Source: Streptococcus pasteurianus
GTDB taxonomy: Bacteria; Bacillota; Bacilli; Lactobacillales; Streptococcaceae
DNA: 64,000 bases
Direction: 5' to 3'
Assembly (NCBI RefSeq): GCF_004843545.1
Contig: NZ_CP039457.1
Location: 772,501-836,500, forward strand
Part shown: positions 28,712 to 38,024 of the stretch, one piece after another
How positions within the stretch are numbered: the first letter of the stretch is position 1
Layout: every line of letters starts with the position of its first letter
Notes under the pieces: generated by a model
Seen by the model: only the letters and a program-made list of their open reading frames with translations
Told to the model about the DNA's origin: nothing
Database searches by the model: none
Program-made: the position numbers and the translations under genes

Positions 28712-28849
28712 ATTATCCTGTAATTCTAAACAGAGAGTTGATTTTTATTCATATTTATCCTAAAATAGAAAGCGTTGCACGTGTGAATTTTGTATTAAAT
28801 TTATTAATTGAATTTGTGCAGCAGTTTGAAATAAAAAATAGGAGAATGT

Positions 28850-30253
28850 ATGGATATTTTTCGAAAGACTCCAATGGCACCCAAAAAAAGTTACTTGCAA
28901 CGACGTTTGGGGTTAGCAGAACTAATCTTTTTAGGAGTAGGTTCGATTGTTGGAACAGGTATTTTTACGATAACAGGAATGGGTGCTGCTCAATATGCAG
29001 GACCTGCTATTACAGTATCAATTCTTATTGCGGCTTTTTGTGTAACGATATCAGCTCTGTTTTTTGCTGAATTTTCTTCAAGGTTACCTCATTCAGGAGG
29101 TGTTTATCGCTATTTGTATACTGTTTTTGGAGAGTACCCTGCCTGGATTGCTGGTTGGTTTATGATCATCGAATTTGCAGGTGCCATTTCAACAGCGGCT
29201 TCTGGCTGGGGAGAATATCTAAAAGCTTTCTTGAAAACATTTGGAATAAGCTTACCAACTGCTTTAAGTGGCCCATTTAATCCTAAGAACGGAACTTATA
29301 TTGATATCGTTCCCGTTCTCTTATTATTTTTCGTAACTGCCTTTGTTTTACTAGGGGTTCAAACGGTTCTAAGATTTAATTCTATTTTAGTTATCTTTAA
29401 ATTAGCTGTTTTACTCATCTTTATTGCCTTAGGGCTGACAGCTATTAATGTTGATAATTGGAGCAATTTTGCCCCATACGGTTTTGGTCAAATTTATGGC
29501 GGAAAAGTTGGGATTATGGCAGGAGCCTCTTTGATGTTCTTTGCATTTCTGGGATTTGAATCCATTTCAATGGCAGCAGATGAAACAAAGGAACCGCAAA
29601 AGAAAATCCCACAAGGCATTTTTATCTCAATCGGCTTGGTGACTTTGTTGTATGTTGCGGTAACCTTGATTTTAACAGGAACTGTTCACTATTCAAAATT
29701 GAATATTACGGATGTTGTTCCGTATGTGTTGCGTAGCATTGGTTTTCCATTTATCGGAAATTTTGTATCAATTGTTGTTATCATGACACTTGTTACCGTC
29801 TGCATTTCCATGATGTACGCTTTAACACGTATGATTTATAATATTAGTTGTGACGGTCTTTTGCCTGAACAATTTCAAGAATTAACACCGAAGAGTAAAG
29901 TTCCTAAGAAAGCAACTATTTTTGTTGGTTTGGTAACCATGTTCTTTTCAGGTGTGTTGCAATTAGAAATTTTAGCCTTGTTGGTTAATATTGTGACCTT
30001 GGCTTATCTGATTTTGTTAGCTTTGGGAGTGATTAAACTTCGCAAAGATTTTGGCGAACCAAAAGAGGAAGAATTTAGAACACCTTGGGTGCCATTTTTA
30101 CCGCTGCTATCGATTGTTATTTACTTGTCATTGATGACACAATGCAAAGCGATTACTTGGTATGGTTTCATTGCATCCTTTATTCTTGGAAGTCTCATCT
30201 ATTTTGGATATGGATACAGACATTCTAAGTTAAGAGAAGATAGTAAAAAATAA
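28850..30253 (+). CDS. APC-family amino acid permease
   Basis: 467 aa with about twelve hydrophobic segments. The APC signature GVGSIVGTGIFTITG (TM1 unwound region) is near residues 31-45, followed by FFAEFSSRLPHSGGVYRY and the TM6-type FFAFLGFESISMAADETK. Closest in style to YfnA/CAT-type permeases for cationic or branched amino acids; the substrate is not assignable. ATAGGAGA precedes the start. It ends at a terminator shared with the convergent rqcH gene. Confidence 0.9.
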   Translation: MDIFRKTPMAPKKSYLQRRLGLAELIFLGVGSIVGTGIFTITGMGAAQYAGPAITVSILIAAFCVTISALFFAEFSSRLPHSGGVYRYLYTVFGEYPAWIAGWFMIIEFAGAISTAASGWGEYLKAFLKTFGISLPTALSGPFNPKNGTYIDIVPVLLLFFVTAFVLLGVQTVLRFNSILVIFKLAVLLIFIALGLTAINVDNWSNFAPYGFGQIYGGKVGIMAGASLMFFAFLGFESISMAADETKEPQKKIPQGIFISIGLVTLLYVAVTLILTGTVHYSKLNITDVVPYVLRSIGFPFIGNFVSIVVIMTLVTVCISMMYALTRMIYNISCDGLLPEQFQELTPKSKVPKKATIFVGLVTMFFSGVLQLEILALLVNIVTLAYLILLALGVIKLRKDFGEPKEEEFRTPWVPFLPLLSIVIYLSLMTQCKAITWYGFIASFILGSLIYFGYGYRHSKLREDSKK

Positions 30254-30254
30254 G

Positions 30255-30304
30255 AAAACTCACTTTAAATCAACCGAAAGGAAGGTTTAGAGTGAGTTTT
30301 TGTT
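30255..30304. terminator. Bidirectional terminator between APC permease and rqcH
   Basis: AAAACTCACT...CAACC pairs with GGTTT...AGTGAGTTTT with small interruptions. The A tract on one side and T tract on the other suit termination from both directions. Confidence 0.75.
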
Positions 30305-31959
30305 TATTTTGTCATGCGCATACTGTTGATTTTTTCTTCGGTCGGAGTGACACGAAGCGTTTTTTGACCAGTATAAGTTACAAAACCAGGTTTGCCACCA
30401 GTTGGTTTGTTAAGCTTTTTAGCTTCAATCATATCAACCTGAACAAGGTTGGACAGACGTGCTTTTGAGTAGTAGGCAGCTAATTCAGCAGCGTCAGTTT
30501 TGACTTCGTCACTTGGATTGAGATTATCCTTGATAAGAACGTGGCTACCAGGAATATCCTTAGCATGGAACCAAAGTTCTCCTTTTTTTGCCATTTTGAA
30601 AGTCAATTCATCATTTTGCAGATTGTTGCGTCCAACCATGATAATCGTTTTGCCATCTGAAGCCAAGTATTGTTCTGGTTTTTTGCGTTTGTGGCCTTTA
30701 TCGCGCGTGCGACGTTTGACAAAGCCAGTTTCGACTAATTCCTCGCGAATATCCTCGATATCAGAAATTGACGCGTGATTCAACGCTGTTTCAACGCTTT
30801 CGAGGTAAGTAATCGTATCCTTAGTTTCTTGAATAAGGCCTGTCAAGTGCTTCACAGCTTCTTTCAATTTTTGGTATTTTTTGAAATAACGCTGCGCATT
30901 TTGACTAGGTGTCAGGCTTTTATCGAGCGCAATGACGATTTTTTCGTTGGTGTAGTAGTTGTCTAATTCGACTTGGTCTTGATTGTTTGGCACTAGCGTG
31001 AGATAGGTTGTTAAGAGTTCTCCTTTTTGGCGGAATTCTTCCGCATTTTCCGTCGCTAATAATTCTTTTTCTTGCTTACCAAGTTTTTTGATATTTTTAT
31101 CCAATTCTGTTTGAACACGGTGAATCAAATCGCTTGATTGCTGATTGATACGGTCGCGTTCAGCCTTATCTTGATAAAAAACATCCAAGAGTTCAGAAAG
31201 ACTGTCAAATTGCTTATCGCTCTTGTCAAATAGCACAGCAGCAAATGATTTATCGGTCATATTTGGCTGACATGGTCTAGCAAAAAAAGTACGGAATTGT
31301 TTCAGCTTGTTGTTGCTGAGCTGAGCAGCCAGGTTTTCTGCAGTATCACGTCCTAAGCCTTGGAAAAGTTTTTGCAGATTGCGCGGTGCCAAATCTTCTG
31401 TCTGCAAAAGTTCAAATAATTTTTCATCTGAAACAGTGAAAGGATTTTTAGCCTCTGTTTTTGGCGGTGCAAGATAAGTTGAGCCAGGCAAGATAGTGCG
31501 GTAGCTATTTTGTGAGAAACCAATATGCTTGATTGACTCGATAATCTTGCTTTCAGCTTTATCAATCAAAATAATATTGCTGTGTTTGCCCATGATTTCA
31601 ACCATCAAGGTGACTTTGATGTTATCACCGATTTCATTTTTATTAGAAAATGCGATTTCTAAAATACGGTCATTTTCAATCTGCGTAATGCTCTCAATGA
31701 TTGCCCCTTGAAGGTATTTTCGAATAATCATAGTAAATGTATTTGGGGTTTGTGGATTTTGAAAATCAGCTGTCGTAATCTGCACACGTCCGAAAACAGG
31801 ATGAGCAGAAAGCAAGAGCTTATAATTCTTACGATTATTGCGAATGGTTAAAACCAACTCACGTTCAAAAGGTTGATTGACCTTTTGAATACGTCCATAA
31901 AGTAGCTCTTCTTGTAATTCTTTTGTTAAATGGTGTAGAAAAAAACCATCAAATGACAT
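30304..31959 (-). CDS. rqcH: Rqc2 homologue RqcH / fibronectin-binding protein A family
   Basis: 551 aa. NFACT-N domain from MSFDGFFLHHLTKEL, with the conserved NDRIL (DR pair) that is needed for Ala-tailing, a helix-hairpin and coiled-coil middle (about 280-420), and NFACT-R with KKGELWFHAKDIPGSHVLI. In B. subtilis RqcH adds C-terminal alanine tails to nascent chains on stalled 50S subunits; streptococcal homologues were first described as PavA/FbpA fibronectin-binding surface proteins. No signal peptide is present. A minus-strand extended -10 (TATAAT at 32047-32052) lies about 90 bp upstream. Confidence 0.93.
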   Translation of the reverse strand: MSFDGFFLHHLTKELQEELLYGRIQKVNQPFERELVLTIRNNRKNYKLLLSAHPVFGRVQITTADFQNPQTPNTFTMIIRKYLQGAIIESITQIENDRILEIAFSNKNEIGDNIKVTLMVEIMGKHSNIILIDKAESKIIESIKHIGFSQNSYRTILPGSTYLAPPKTEAKNPFTVSDEKLFELLQTEDLAPRNLQKLFQGLGRDTAENLAAQLSNNKLKQFRTFFARPCQPNMTDKSFAAVLFDKSDKQFDSLSELLDVFYQDKAERDRINQQSSDLIHRVQTELDKNIKKLGKQEKELLATENAEEFRQKGELLTTYLTLVPNNQDQVELDNYYTNEKIVIALDKSLTPSQNAQRYFKKYQKLKEAVKHLTGLIQETKDTITYLESVETALNHASISDIEDIREELVETGFVKRRTRDKGHKRKKPEQYLASDGKTIIMVGRNNLQNDELTFKMAKKGELWFHAKDIPGSHVLIKDNLNPSDEVKTDAAELAAYYSKARLSNLVQVDMIEAKKLNKPTGGKPGFVTYTGQKTLRVTPTEEKINSMRMTK

Positions 31960-32262
31960 GATTAAAGTTGTCGCAAGACTAGCTAATCAAAAATGATAAG
32001 AAATCTTACGACGTCTCCTTTCTAATCTCATGTGTTCAATCCCTTTATTATACCATATCCTTGGCGAAAACTGGGATTTTAGTCATGGAAAAGTTGCTGA
32101 TATTATTTTTTATAAAACATTTTTATTCTTAGTTAACATAAAGGAGATCTGAAGATACTTGTCTGTCTGAAAACAGATAGCTATTGATAACGCTTTGATT
32201 GCATCTTTTACTAAATAACAAAGTTTAATAAATAATAAAATTAAGAAAATTTCGAAAAGTGC

Positions 32263-32290
32263 TTGAAATTTCTAAAATTTAGGATATAAT
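32263..32290 (+). promoter_or_regulatory. Promoter of the Trp leader / ABC importer
   Basis: TTGAAA (32263-32268), a 16-bp spacer and TATAAT (32285-32290), directly upstream of the leader peptide. Confidence 0.7.
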
Positions 32291-32316
32291 ATAAAAAAAC
32301 ACAGGAGGAAGCTAAG

Positions 32317-32364
32317 ATGAACAACACACAAATTCTTACAAATTGGCAAAGTTGGCGTAGGTAG
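32317..32364 (+). CDS. Tryptophan-rich leader peptide, 15 aa
   Basis: ATG 32317 follows AGGAGG (32303-32308) with 8-nt spacing and encodes MNNTQILTNWQSWRR, with Trp at codons 10 and 13, then TAG. A strong ribosome site on a 15-codon gene with two Trp codons, followed by alternative hairpins and a terminator, is the pattern of a ribosome-mediated attenuator. The downstream importer belongs to the type predicted to carry tryptophan. Confidence 0.75.
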   Translation: MNNTQILTNWQSWRR

Positions 32365-32382
32365 AGTTGTGTTTATGTGTTT

Positions 32383-32488
32383 GCATAGATACGACTTTTG
32401 GAGTACTTCTAAAAAGTATCTATGCGCTAATCTTAGTTACAGGATAAAAAAGGCGTGTAGTAGATTTTTACTAGACGCTTTTCTTTTT
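32383..32488 (+). promoter_or_regulatory. Attenuator: paired hairpins and terminator
   Basis: GCATAGATAC (32383-32392) pairs perfectly with GTATCTATGC (32416-32425). The terminator stem AAAAAGGCGTGTAGTA (from 32446) pairs with TACTAGACGCTTTT (ends 32482), then TTTTCTTTTT. In addition ATCTTAG (32430-32436) can pair with CTAAGAT (32312-32318) at the leader start codon. The rest of 31960-32262 contains only the rqcH upstream region. Confidence 0.65.
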
Positions 32489-32555
32489 AGTTGACTCACA
32501 TTATTAACGAATAATATTGATATAGAATTTTAACTAAAAAATTAATGGAGAGAAA

Positions 32556-33557
32556 ATGAAAAATAAAGCACTTATTGGAACCCTTATTGCTCTTGTTATT
32601 TTAGTTGCTGGTTCGATGATTTATGACCAGACTAAAAGAGATTCAAGTAAAAATGATGTGGTTAAAATTGGTATTTTGCAGTATGTGACGCACGATGCTC
32701 TAGATGAGATTGAAAAAGGAATTGAGGACGGTCTTGCTGAGGCTGGCTATGATAGTGATAACGCTGAAATTACGATGTTGAATGCTGAAGGTGACCAAAG
32801 CAAGATTCAAACGATGAGTAAGCAGCTGGTCAATGCTAAAAACGATGTTTTGATTGGTATTGCAACACCAGCCGCACAAGGTTTGGCATCAGCGACAAGT
32901 GATATTCCAGTTGTTATGGGAGCTATTTCTGACCCAGTTGGTGCAAAATTAGTTAAAAATCTTGAAGAACCAGAAGGAAACGTAACAGGGGTTTCCAACC
33001 AAGTTCCGATTGAACAAAGCGTAGAGCTCATTCAAAAAATCACACCAAATGCCAAGACAATCGGCGTTTTATATGCTAGTAGCGAGGATAATTCAGTATC
33101 ACAAGTCGCTGAATTTAAAAAGGATGCTGAAGTTGCTGGCATTAATGTCATTGAATACGCCGTACCGTCAACAAATGAAATCACAACAACAATGTCGGTT
33201 ATGACAGGAAAAGTCGATGCTATCTTTGTTCCACAAGACAATACCATTGCATCAGCCTTTACGACGGTTGTTAATGCTGCCAATGCTGCGAAAATTCCGA
33301 TTTATTCATGCGTTGATACAATGGTAGAGCAAGGAAGCATTGCATCAGTTGCCCAAAGTCAGTATGATTTAGGTGTGGAAACGGCAAAAATTGCTGTTAA
33401 ATTGTTAGCAGGTAAAAAAGTGTCAGAAGTTCCTGTTAATATTGTCAATACAGGGACACCAACCCTTAACTTGAAAGCTGCACAAGAGCTTGGTATTACA
33501 ATACCAGATAGTGTTCTTTCAGAAGCCACAGTGGCTGTTGAGGCAGATGATAATTAA
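32556..33557 (+). CDS. trpX: ABC importer substrate-binding protein (TrpX-type)
   Basis: 333 aa. An N-terminal hydrophobic segment (ALIGTLIALVILVAGSMIY) without a lipobox cysteine should act as a membrane anchor. The rest is an ABC substrate-binding fold of the PF04392 family (VKIGILQYVTHDALDEIEKG, IATPAAQGLASATSDIPVV, GVSNQVPIEQSVELI). With the permease and ATPase behind it, it matches the TrpXYZ system predicted for tryptophan uptake; the Trp leader upstream supports this. Substrate is inferred, not shown. Confidence 0.8.
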   Translation: MKNKALIGTLIALVILVAGSMIYDQTKRDSSKNDVVKIGILQYVTHDALDEIEKGIEDGLAEAGYDSDNAEITMLNAEGDQSKIQTMSKQLVNAKNDVLIGIATPAAQGLASATSDIPVVMGAISDPVGAKLVKNLEEPEGNVTGVSNQVPIEQSVELIQKITPNAKTIGVLYASSEDNSVSQVAEFKKDAEVAGINVIEYAVPSTNEITTTMSVMTGKVDAIFVPQDNTIASAFTTVVNAANAAKIPIYSCVDTMVEQGSIASVAQSQYDLGVETAKIAVKLLAGKKVSEVPVNIVNTGTPTLNLKAAQELGITIPDSVLSEATVAVEADDN

Positions 33558-33577
33558 GGAAGAAGGAGAAAAATCAG

Positions 33578-34447
33578 ATGATTATTTCGTCAGTATCACA
33601 AGGGCTTTTGTGGGGAATTCTTGGTCTAGGAATTTACCTCACCTTTAGAATCTTGAACTTTCCAGATATGACAACAGAAGGCTCATTTCCGCTTGGAGGA
33701 GCAGTGGCTGTTACTTTGATGAACCATGGTTTTCATCCTATTTTAGCAACACTTGCAGGAATGCTTTCAGGGTGTTTTGCAGGGCTTGTGACAGGCTTGC
33801 TTTATACTAAAGGAAAAATCCCAACCATTTTAGCAGGAATTTTGGTGATGACCTCTTGTAACTCAATCATGCTCATGATTATGAAACGTGCTAATCTTGG
33901 TTTGCTTGATATTAAAACATTGCAAGATTTATTCCCGTTTGCAGATAGCACTAACTTGCTGATTATTGGTCTTTTAGCGGTTGTTATTGTGATTTCAGGA
34001 TTAATTTTCTTCCTGTACACACGACTTGGTCAGGCTTATATCGCTACTGGTGATAACCGTGATATGGCAAAAAGTTTTGGGATTAATACCGACCGCATGG
34101 AAGTTATGGGGCTTACGATTTCAAATGGATTGATTGCTTTATCAGGTGCTCTTGTCAGCCAACAAGATGGCTACGCTGATGTCTCGAAAGGAATTGGTGT
34201 GATTGTTATCGGACTTGCTAGTATCATTATCGGAGAAGTGTTGTATTCAACTGGTTTAACACTTTTAGAGCGTTTGATTGCCATTGTTGTTGGGTCAATT
34301 TTGTATCAATTCTTAATCACAGCAGTTATTGCCCTTGGCTTCAATACGAACTACCTCAAATTGTTCAGTGCTCTTGTCTTGGCACTCTGTCTCATGGTTC
34401 CCGTTCTTAAAAATAAATTTTTCAAAGGAGTGACCTTATCGCGATGA
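33578..34447 (+). CDS. trpY: ABC importer permease (TrpY-type)
   Basis: 289 aa with about eight to nine hydrophobic segments; branched-chain-type permease (BPD_transp_2) with GIYLTFRILNFPDMTTEGSF at the N-terminus and AIATGDNRDMAKSFGIN-like coupling region (YIATGDNRDMAKSFGI). Starts 20 nt after trpX with AGAAGGAG; its end overlaps the ATPase gene by 4 nt. Confidence 0.83.
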   Translation: MIISSVSQGLLWGILGLGIYLTFRILNFPDMTTEGSFPLGGAVAVTLMNHGFHPILATLAGMLSGCFAGLVTGLLYTKGKIPTILAGILVMTSCNSIMLMIMKRANLGLLDIKTLQDLFPFADSTNLLIIGLLAVVIVISGLIFFLYTRLGQAYIATGDNRDMAKSFGINTDRMEVMGLTISNGLIALSGALVSQQDGYADVSKGIGVIVIGLASIIIGEVLYSTGLTLLERLIAIVVGSILYQFLITAVIALGFNTNYLKLFSALVLALCLMVPVLKNKFFKGVTLSR

Positions 34448-35202
34448 AAAAAATTGTAGAATTAAAAAATGCTACCGTTCAAGTTAATAACGGTCTTGAC
34501 GAGGTCAAAACAATCCTTGATGACGTGAATTTGACAATTTATGAACATGATTTTTTGACGATTTTAGGTGGGAACGGTGCTGGGAAATCAACGCTTTTTA
34601 ACGTGATTGCTGGAACTTTGATGTTGACTAGCGGAAGCATTTATATCCTAGACAAAGATGTGACACATTTACCTGCTGAAAAACGTGCAAACTATTTGGC
34701 GCGTGTCTTTCAAGACCCTAAAATGGGAACAGCACCACGTATGACTGTGGCTGAAAACCTTCTTATTGCCAAATATCGTGGTGAAAAACGTGGACTTTTG
34801 CCACGAAAAATTCATGCGTTTACCGATGAATTTCAAGCGTTGGTTGCACGAACTGGTAATGGTCTTGAAAAGCATTTGGAAACGCCGACTGGGCTTTTAT
34901 CAGGTGGGCAACGTCAAGCACTTAGCTTGCTCATGGCAACGCTAAAACGCCCAGAATTGTTGCTACTTGATGAACATACGGCAGCCCTTGACCCTAAGAC
35001 GAGTGTATCCTTGATGAATTTAACAGATGAATTTGTATCAGGTGACCACTTGACAGCACTCATGATTACACACCACATGGAAGACGCTCTGAAATATGGT
35101 AACCGTTTGATTGTTATGAAAGACGGCAAAATCATCAAAGACCTCAATCAAGACGAAAAAGCTCAAATGGCAATCGCCGATTATTATCAATTGTTTGAAT
35201 AA
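34444..35202 (+). CDS. trpZ: ABC importer ATPase (TrpZ-type)
   Basis: 252 aa. Walker A GGNGAGKST, signature LLSGGQRQAL, Walker B LLLLDEHTAALD and switch His in ITHHMEDAL are all present. ATG overlaps the permease stop region. Energises the importer. A compact terminator with a TTCG loop follows. Confidence 0.88.
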   Translation: MKKIVELKNATVQVNNGLDEVKTILDDVNLTIYEHDFLTILGGNGAGKSTLFNVIAGTLMLTSGSIYILDKDVTHLPAEKRANYLARVFQDPKMGTAPRMTVAENLLIAKYRGEKRGLLPRKIHAFTDEFQALVARTGNGLEKHLETPTGLLSGGQRQALSLLMATLKRPELLLLDEHTAALDPKTSVSLMNLTDEFVSGDHLTALMITHHMEDALKYGNRLIVMKDGKIIKDLNQDEKAQMAIADYYQLFE

Positions 35203-35206
35203 ACAC

Positions 35207-35227
35207 AAACGCCTTCGGGCGTTTTTT
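35207..35227 (+). terminator. Terminator of the trpXYZ-type operon
   Basis: AAACGCC-TTCG-GGCGTTT followed by TTT: a 7-bp stem closed by a stable TTCG tetraloop. Confidence 0.85.
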
Positions 35228-35340
35228 AGGTGTTCAAGTAACTTTTCCAAATCACAAAGAAGAAAATCTTCTGAAAATATGGTACAATGTTAATGCTGTA
35301 ATTCGACTTGCTAACTTTTTTGGAGGCAAGGACCGTTTGT

Positions 35341-35400
35341 ATGAAAAAAGCAAAACAATTTGCTCGTATAAAAAATAAAAATGAGGAGAAAACATCGTAA
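35341..35400 (+). CDS. Possible 19-aa upstream peptide coupled to rnjB
   Basis: ATG 35341 opens a 19-codon frame (MKKAKQFARIKNKNEEKTS), highly basic, whose TAA shares an A with the rnjB ATG (TAATG). AAGGA lies about 10 nt upstream. It may only serve to deliver ribosomes to rnjB. An extended -10 TGGTACAAT (TACAAT 35283-35288) lies upstream. Confidence 0.4.
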   Translation: MKKAKQFARIKNKNEEKTS

Positions 35401-37061
35401 TGAGCGATATTAAAATTATTGCCCTTGGAGGGGTGCGCGAAAATGCGAAAAACCTCTATGTGGTAGAAGTTAATGACTCTATTTTCATTTTGGATGCTGG
35501 ACTTAAATATCCTGAAAATGAACAATTGGGTGTGGATGAAGTTATTCCAAATATTGATTACCTAGTTGAAAATAAAAAACGTGTGCAAGGAATTTTCTTG
35601 ACGCATGGGCATGCAGATGCTATTGGAGCTTTGCCTTATATTCTATCGGAATTTAAAGCGCCAGTATTCGGCTCACCGTTGACAATTGAGTTAGCGAAGC
35701 TTTTTGTTAAGAAAAATAACAACGTTAAAAAATTTAATAATTTCCATGTTATTGACGCAGAAACTGAAATTGAATTTGCAGATGCGACGATTTCATTCTT
35801 TAAATCAACTCACTCAGTTCCTGAAAGTTTGGGGATTGTTGTCGGTACAGATGAGGGAAATATTGTTTACACAGGCGACTTCAAATTTGACCAAGCTGCC
35901 CGTAAATATTACCGTACAGACTTGTCTCGTTTGACTGAAATTGGGCGTGAAGGCGTGTTAGCTCTGCTTTCTGATTCTGCTAATGCGACAAGTAATGTTT
36001 TGACAGCTAGCGAATCAGAAGTTGCAGCTGAAATGGATAGCATTATCGCAGATGCTGAAGGCCGCGTGATTATTGCAGCCGTAGCTTCTAACTTGATTCG
36101 TATTCAGCAGGTATTTGATTCAGCTGCAGACTACGGTCGTCGTGTGGTTTTAACTGGTTTTGACGCTGAAAATATTGTCCGCACAGCCATTCGTATGAAA
36201 CGCTTGCGTTTGGTTGATGAAAAATTGATTGTCAAACCAAAAGACATGCACAAATTTGAAGATCACGAATTGATTATTCTTGAAACTGGTCGTATGGGTG
36301 AACCAATTAATGGTTTGCAAAAAATGGCACTTGGACGCCATCGTTATGTGCAAATCAAAGAAGGTGACCTTGTTTACATCGTTACAACGCCAAGTCTTTC
36401 AAAAGAAGCAGCTGTTGCGCGTGTCGAAAATTTGATTTACAAAGCTGGCGGTGTGGTTAAACTTATCACACAAACAATGAATGTTTCAGGCCATGCCAAT
36501 GCGCGTGATTTGCAGTTGATGATTAACCTTCTTCACCCAAAATATTTGTTCCCAGTTCAAGGAGAATACCGTAACTTGGCAACGCATGCTGAGTTAGCGC
36601 AAGAAGTTGGTATGTATCCAGAAAATATTTACATCGTTAAACGTGGTGATGTCATGGTTCTTGATAAAGACGGCTTTAATCACGAGGGAAGTGTCCCAGC
36701 TGGTGATGTGATGATTGATGGAAATGCTATTGGTGACGTTGGTAATATTGTTCTTCGTGACCGCAAAGTCTTGTCAGAAGATGGTATCTTCATTGTTGCC
36801 TTGACTGTTAATAAACGTGAAAAGAAAATCGTTTCAAAAGCTAAAATTCACACACGTGGTTTTGTCTATGTCAAGAAAAGCCGTGATATTCTACGTGAAT
36901 CAGCTGAATTGGTTAATCAAACTGTTGAAAATTACTTGGCACAAGATAGCTTTGACTGGGGAGAATTGAAAGGAGCTGTCCGCGATGAAGTGGCAAAATT
37001 CCTTTTTGACCAAACCAAACGTCGCCCTGCTATTTTACCAGTGGTTATGGAAGTGAGATAA
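35400..37061 (+). CDS. rnjB: Ribonuclease J2
   Basis: 553 aa. Metallo-beta-lactamase fold with beta-CASP insert and a C-terminal domain ending RRPAILPVVMEVR, as in RNase J. The length matches streptococcal J2 rather than J1. The metal motif, HxHxDH in active RNase J, here reads HGHADA (His 69, His 71, Asp 73, Ala 74), losing a metal ligand, which is typical of J2. J2 normally pairs with J1 in mRNA decay and 5' processing. GAGGAG sits inside the upstream peptide frame as its ribosome site. Confidence 0.9.
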   Translation: MSDIKIIALGGVRENAKNLYVVEVNDSIFILDAGLKYPENEQLGVDEVIPNIDYLVENKKRVQGIFLTHGHADAIGALPYILSEFKAPVFGSPLTIELAKLFVKKNNNVKKFNNFHVIDAETEIEFADATISFFKSTHSVPESLGIVVGTDEGNIVYTGDFKFDQAARKYYRTDLSRLTEIGREGVLALLSDSANATSNVLTASESEVAAEMDSIIADAEGRVIIAAVASNLIRIQQVFDSAADYGRRVVLTGFDAENIVRTAIRMKRLRLVDEKLIVKPKDMHKFEDHELIILETGRMGEPINGLQKMALGRHRYVQIKEGDLVYIVTTPSLSKEAAVARVENLIYKAGGVVKLITQTMNVSGHANARDLQLMINLLHPKYLFPVQGEYRNLATHAELAQEVGMYPENIYIVKRGDVMVLDKDGFNHEGSVPAGDVMIDGNAIGDVGNIVLRDRKVLSEDGIFIVALTVNKREKKIVSKAKIHTRGFVYVKKSRDILRESAELVNQTVENYLAQDSFDWGELKGAVRDEVAKFLFDQTKRRPAILPVVMEVR

Positions 37062-37219
37062 GAAGATAAGGGAGGCAAAAGCCAAGTCTCCCTATTTGTT
37101 ATTTTTGCTGTGCAGTTTTTTCTTGTTTTTTTAAGTTTTGATTGATATACTAAAAGCCCAAGATTTTGAAATATGGATTAATTTGCCTTAATCTAAAATT
37201 CTAGAAAGCGAGGATACGT

Positions 37220-37933
37220 ATGAGAAAGTTATGTAGGATAATCTTTTTTATTCCCAAACTCATTATCAGTATTATCTGGAATTTTTTCTGGGCTATTTTT
37301 AGAACGATTGTAATTATTGGAATTATTTGTTTTGGTTTACTATATTATGCCAATAATAGTAGTTCTCAGTTAGCCAATACGATTTCAACCATTGCAAATA
37401 ATGTAACAAGTTATCTTTCAGCAAATAGTGATGATATTGCTAATAGTCTAAAGGATTTGTCAACGGATGATTTCACTTATTATTCAGGAGCACGTTGGTC
37501 AAGCAATTCTGCAAATGTCTATATTGAAACGACCAATGAAACTTTGGTCAATGCTTATAAGGAAGCCATTAATACTTGGAATGCAACGGGAGTTTTTACA
37601 TTTAATGTAGTTTCGGATGCATCATCAGCAGATATTATTGCGACTGAATATTCTGATGCTAGTTCAAAAGCAGCAGGATTTGCTGAGACAGAAACGAATG
37701 CTTTGACAAATCATATTACTCATGTTGATGTAAAATTGAATACTTACTATTTAACAGAAAATGATTATGGTTATACGCATAATCGTATTGTTTATACCGC
37801 GGAACATGAGTTGGGACATGCGATTGGGCTTGATCATGATGATAGTGAAGAATCAGTTATGCAATCCTCAGGCTCTTATTATGGCATTCAGGATGTTGAT
37901 ATTGAAAAAGTCCAATCACTTTATGCTTCTTAA
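37220..37933 (+). CDS. Membrane-anchored matrixin-like zinc metalloprotease
   Basis: 237 aa. The N-terminal 45 residues are very hydrophobic (IIFFIPKLIISIIW, TIVIIGIICFGLLYY), a membrane anchor. The external part ends with HELGHAIGLDH (His 196, 200, 206), the metzincin zinc motif, and ESVMQ as the Met-turn. This fits the peptidase M10A/matrixin-like proteins of lactic bacteria, which act outside the membrane. Substrate unknown. AGCGAGGA lies before the start; terminator behind. Confidence 0.85.
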   Translation: MRKLCRIIFFIPKLIISIIWNFFWAIFRTIVIIGIICFGLLYYANNSSSQLANTISTIANNVTSYLSANSDDIANSLKDLSTDDFTYYSGARWSSNSANVYIETTNETLVNAYKEAINTWNATGVFTFNVVSDASSADIIATEYSDASSKAAGFAETETNALTNHITHVDVKLNTYYLTENDYGYTHNRIVYTAEHELGHAIGLDHDDSEESVMQSSGSYYGIQDVDIEKVQSLYAS

Positions 37934-37950
37934 ATAAAAGTAAATCTAGA

Positions 37951-37979
37951 AAAAAACTGCTGATTTCAGCAGTTTTTTT
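37951..37979 (+). terminator. Terminator after the matrixin-like gene
   Basis: AAAAAACTGCTGA pairs with TCAGCAGTTTTTT with a very short loop, then T. Confidence 0.8.
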
Positions 37980-38024
37980 CATATTCTCCTAGTTTAACGA
38001 CTTGTGATTTGGTAAAATAGACAT

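Noticed and set aside
32184..32200. cre-like TTGATAACGCTTTGAT upstream of the Trp leader
   Set aside because: Two mismatches at conserved positions and located about 65 bp upstream of the promoter -35; too weak to list.
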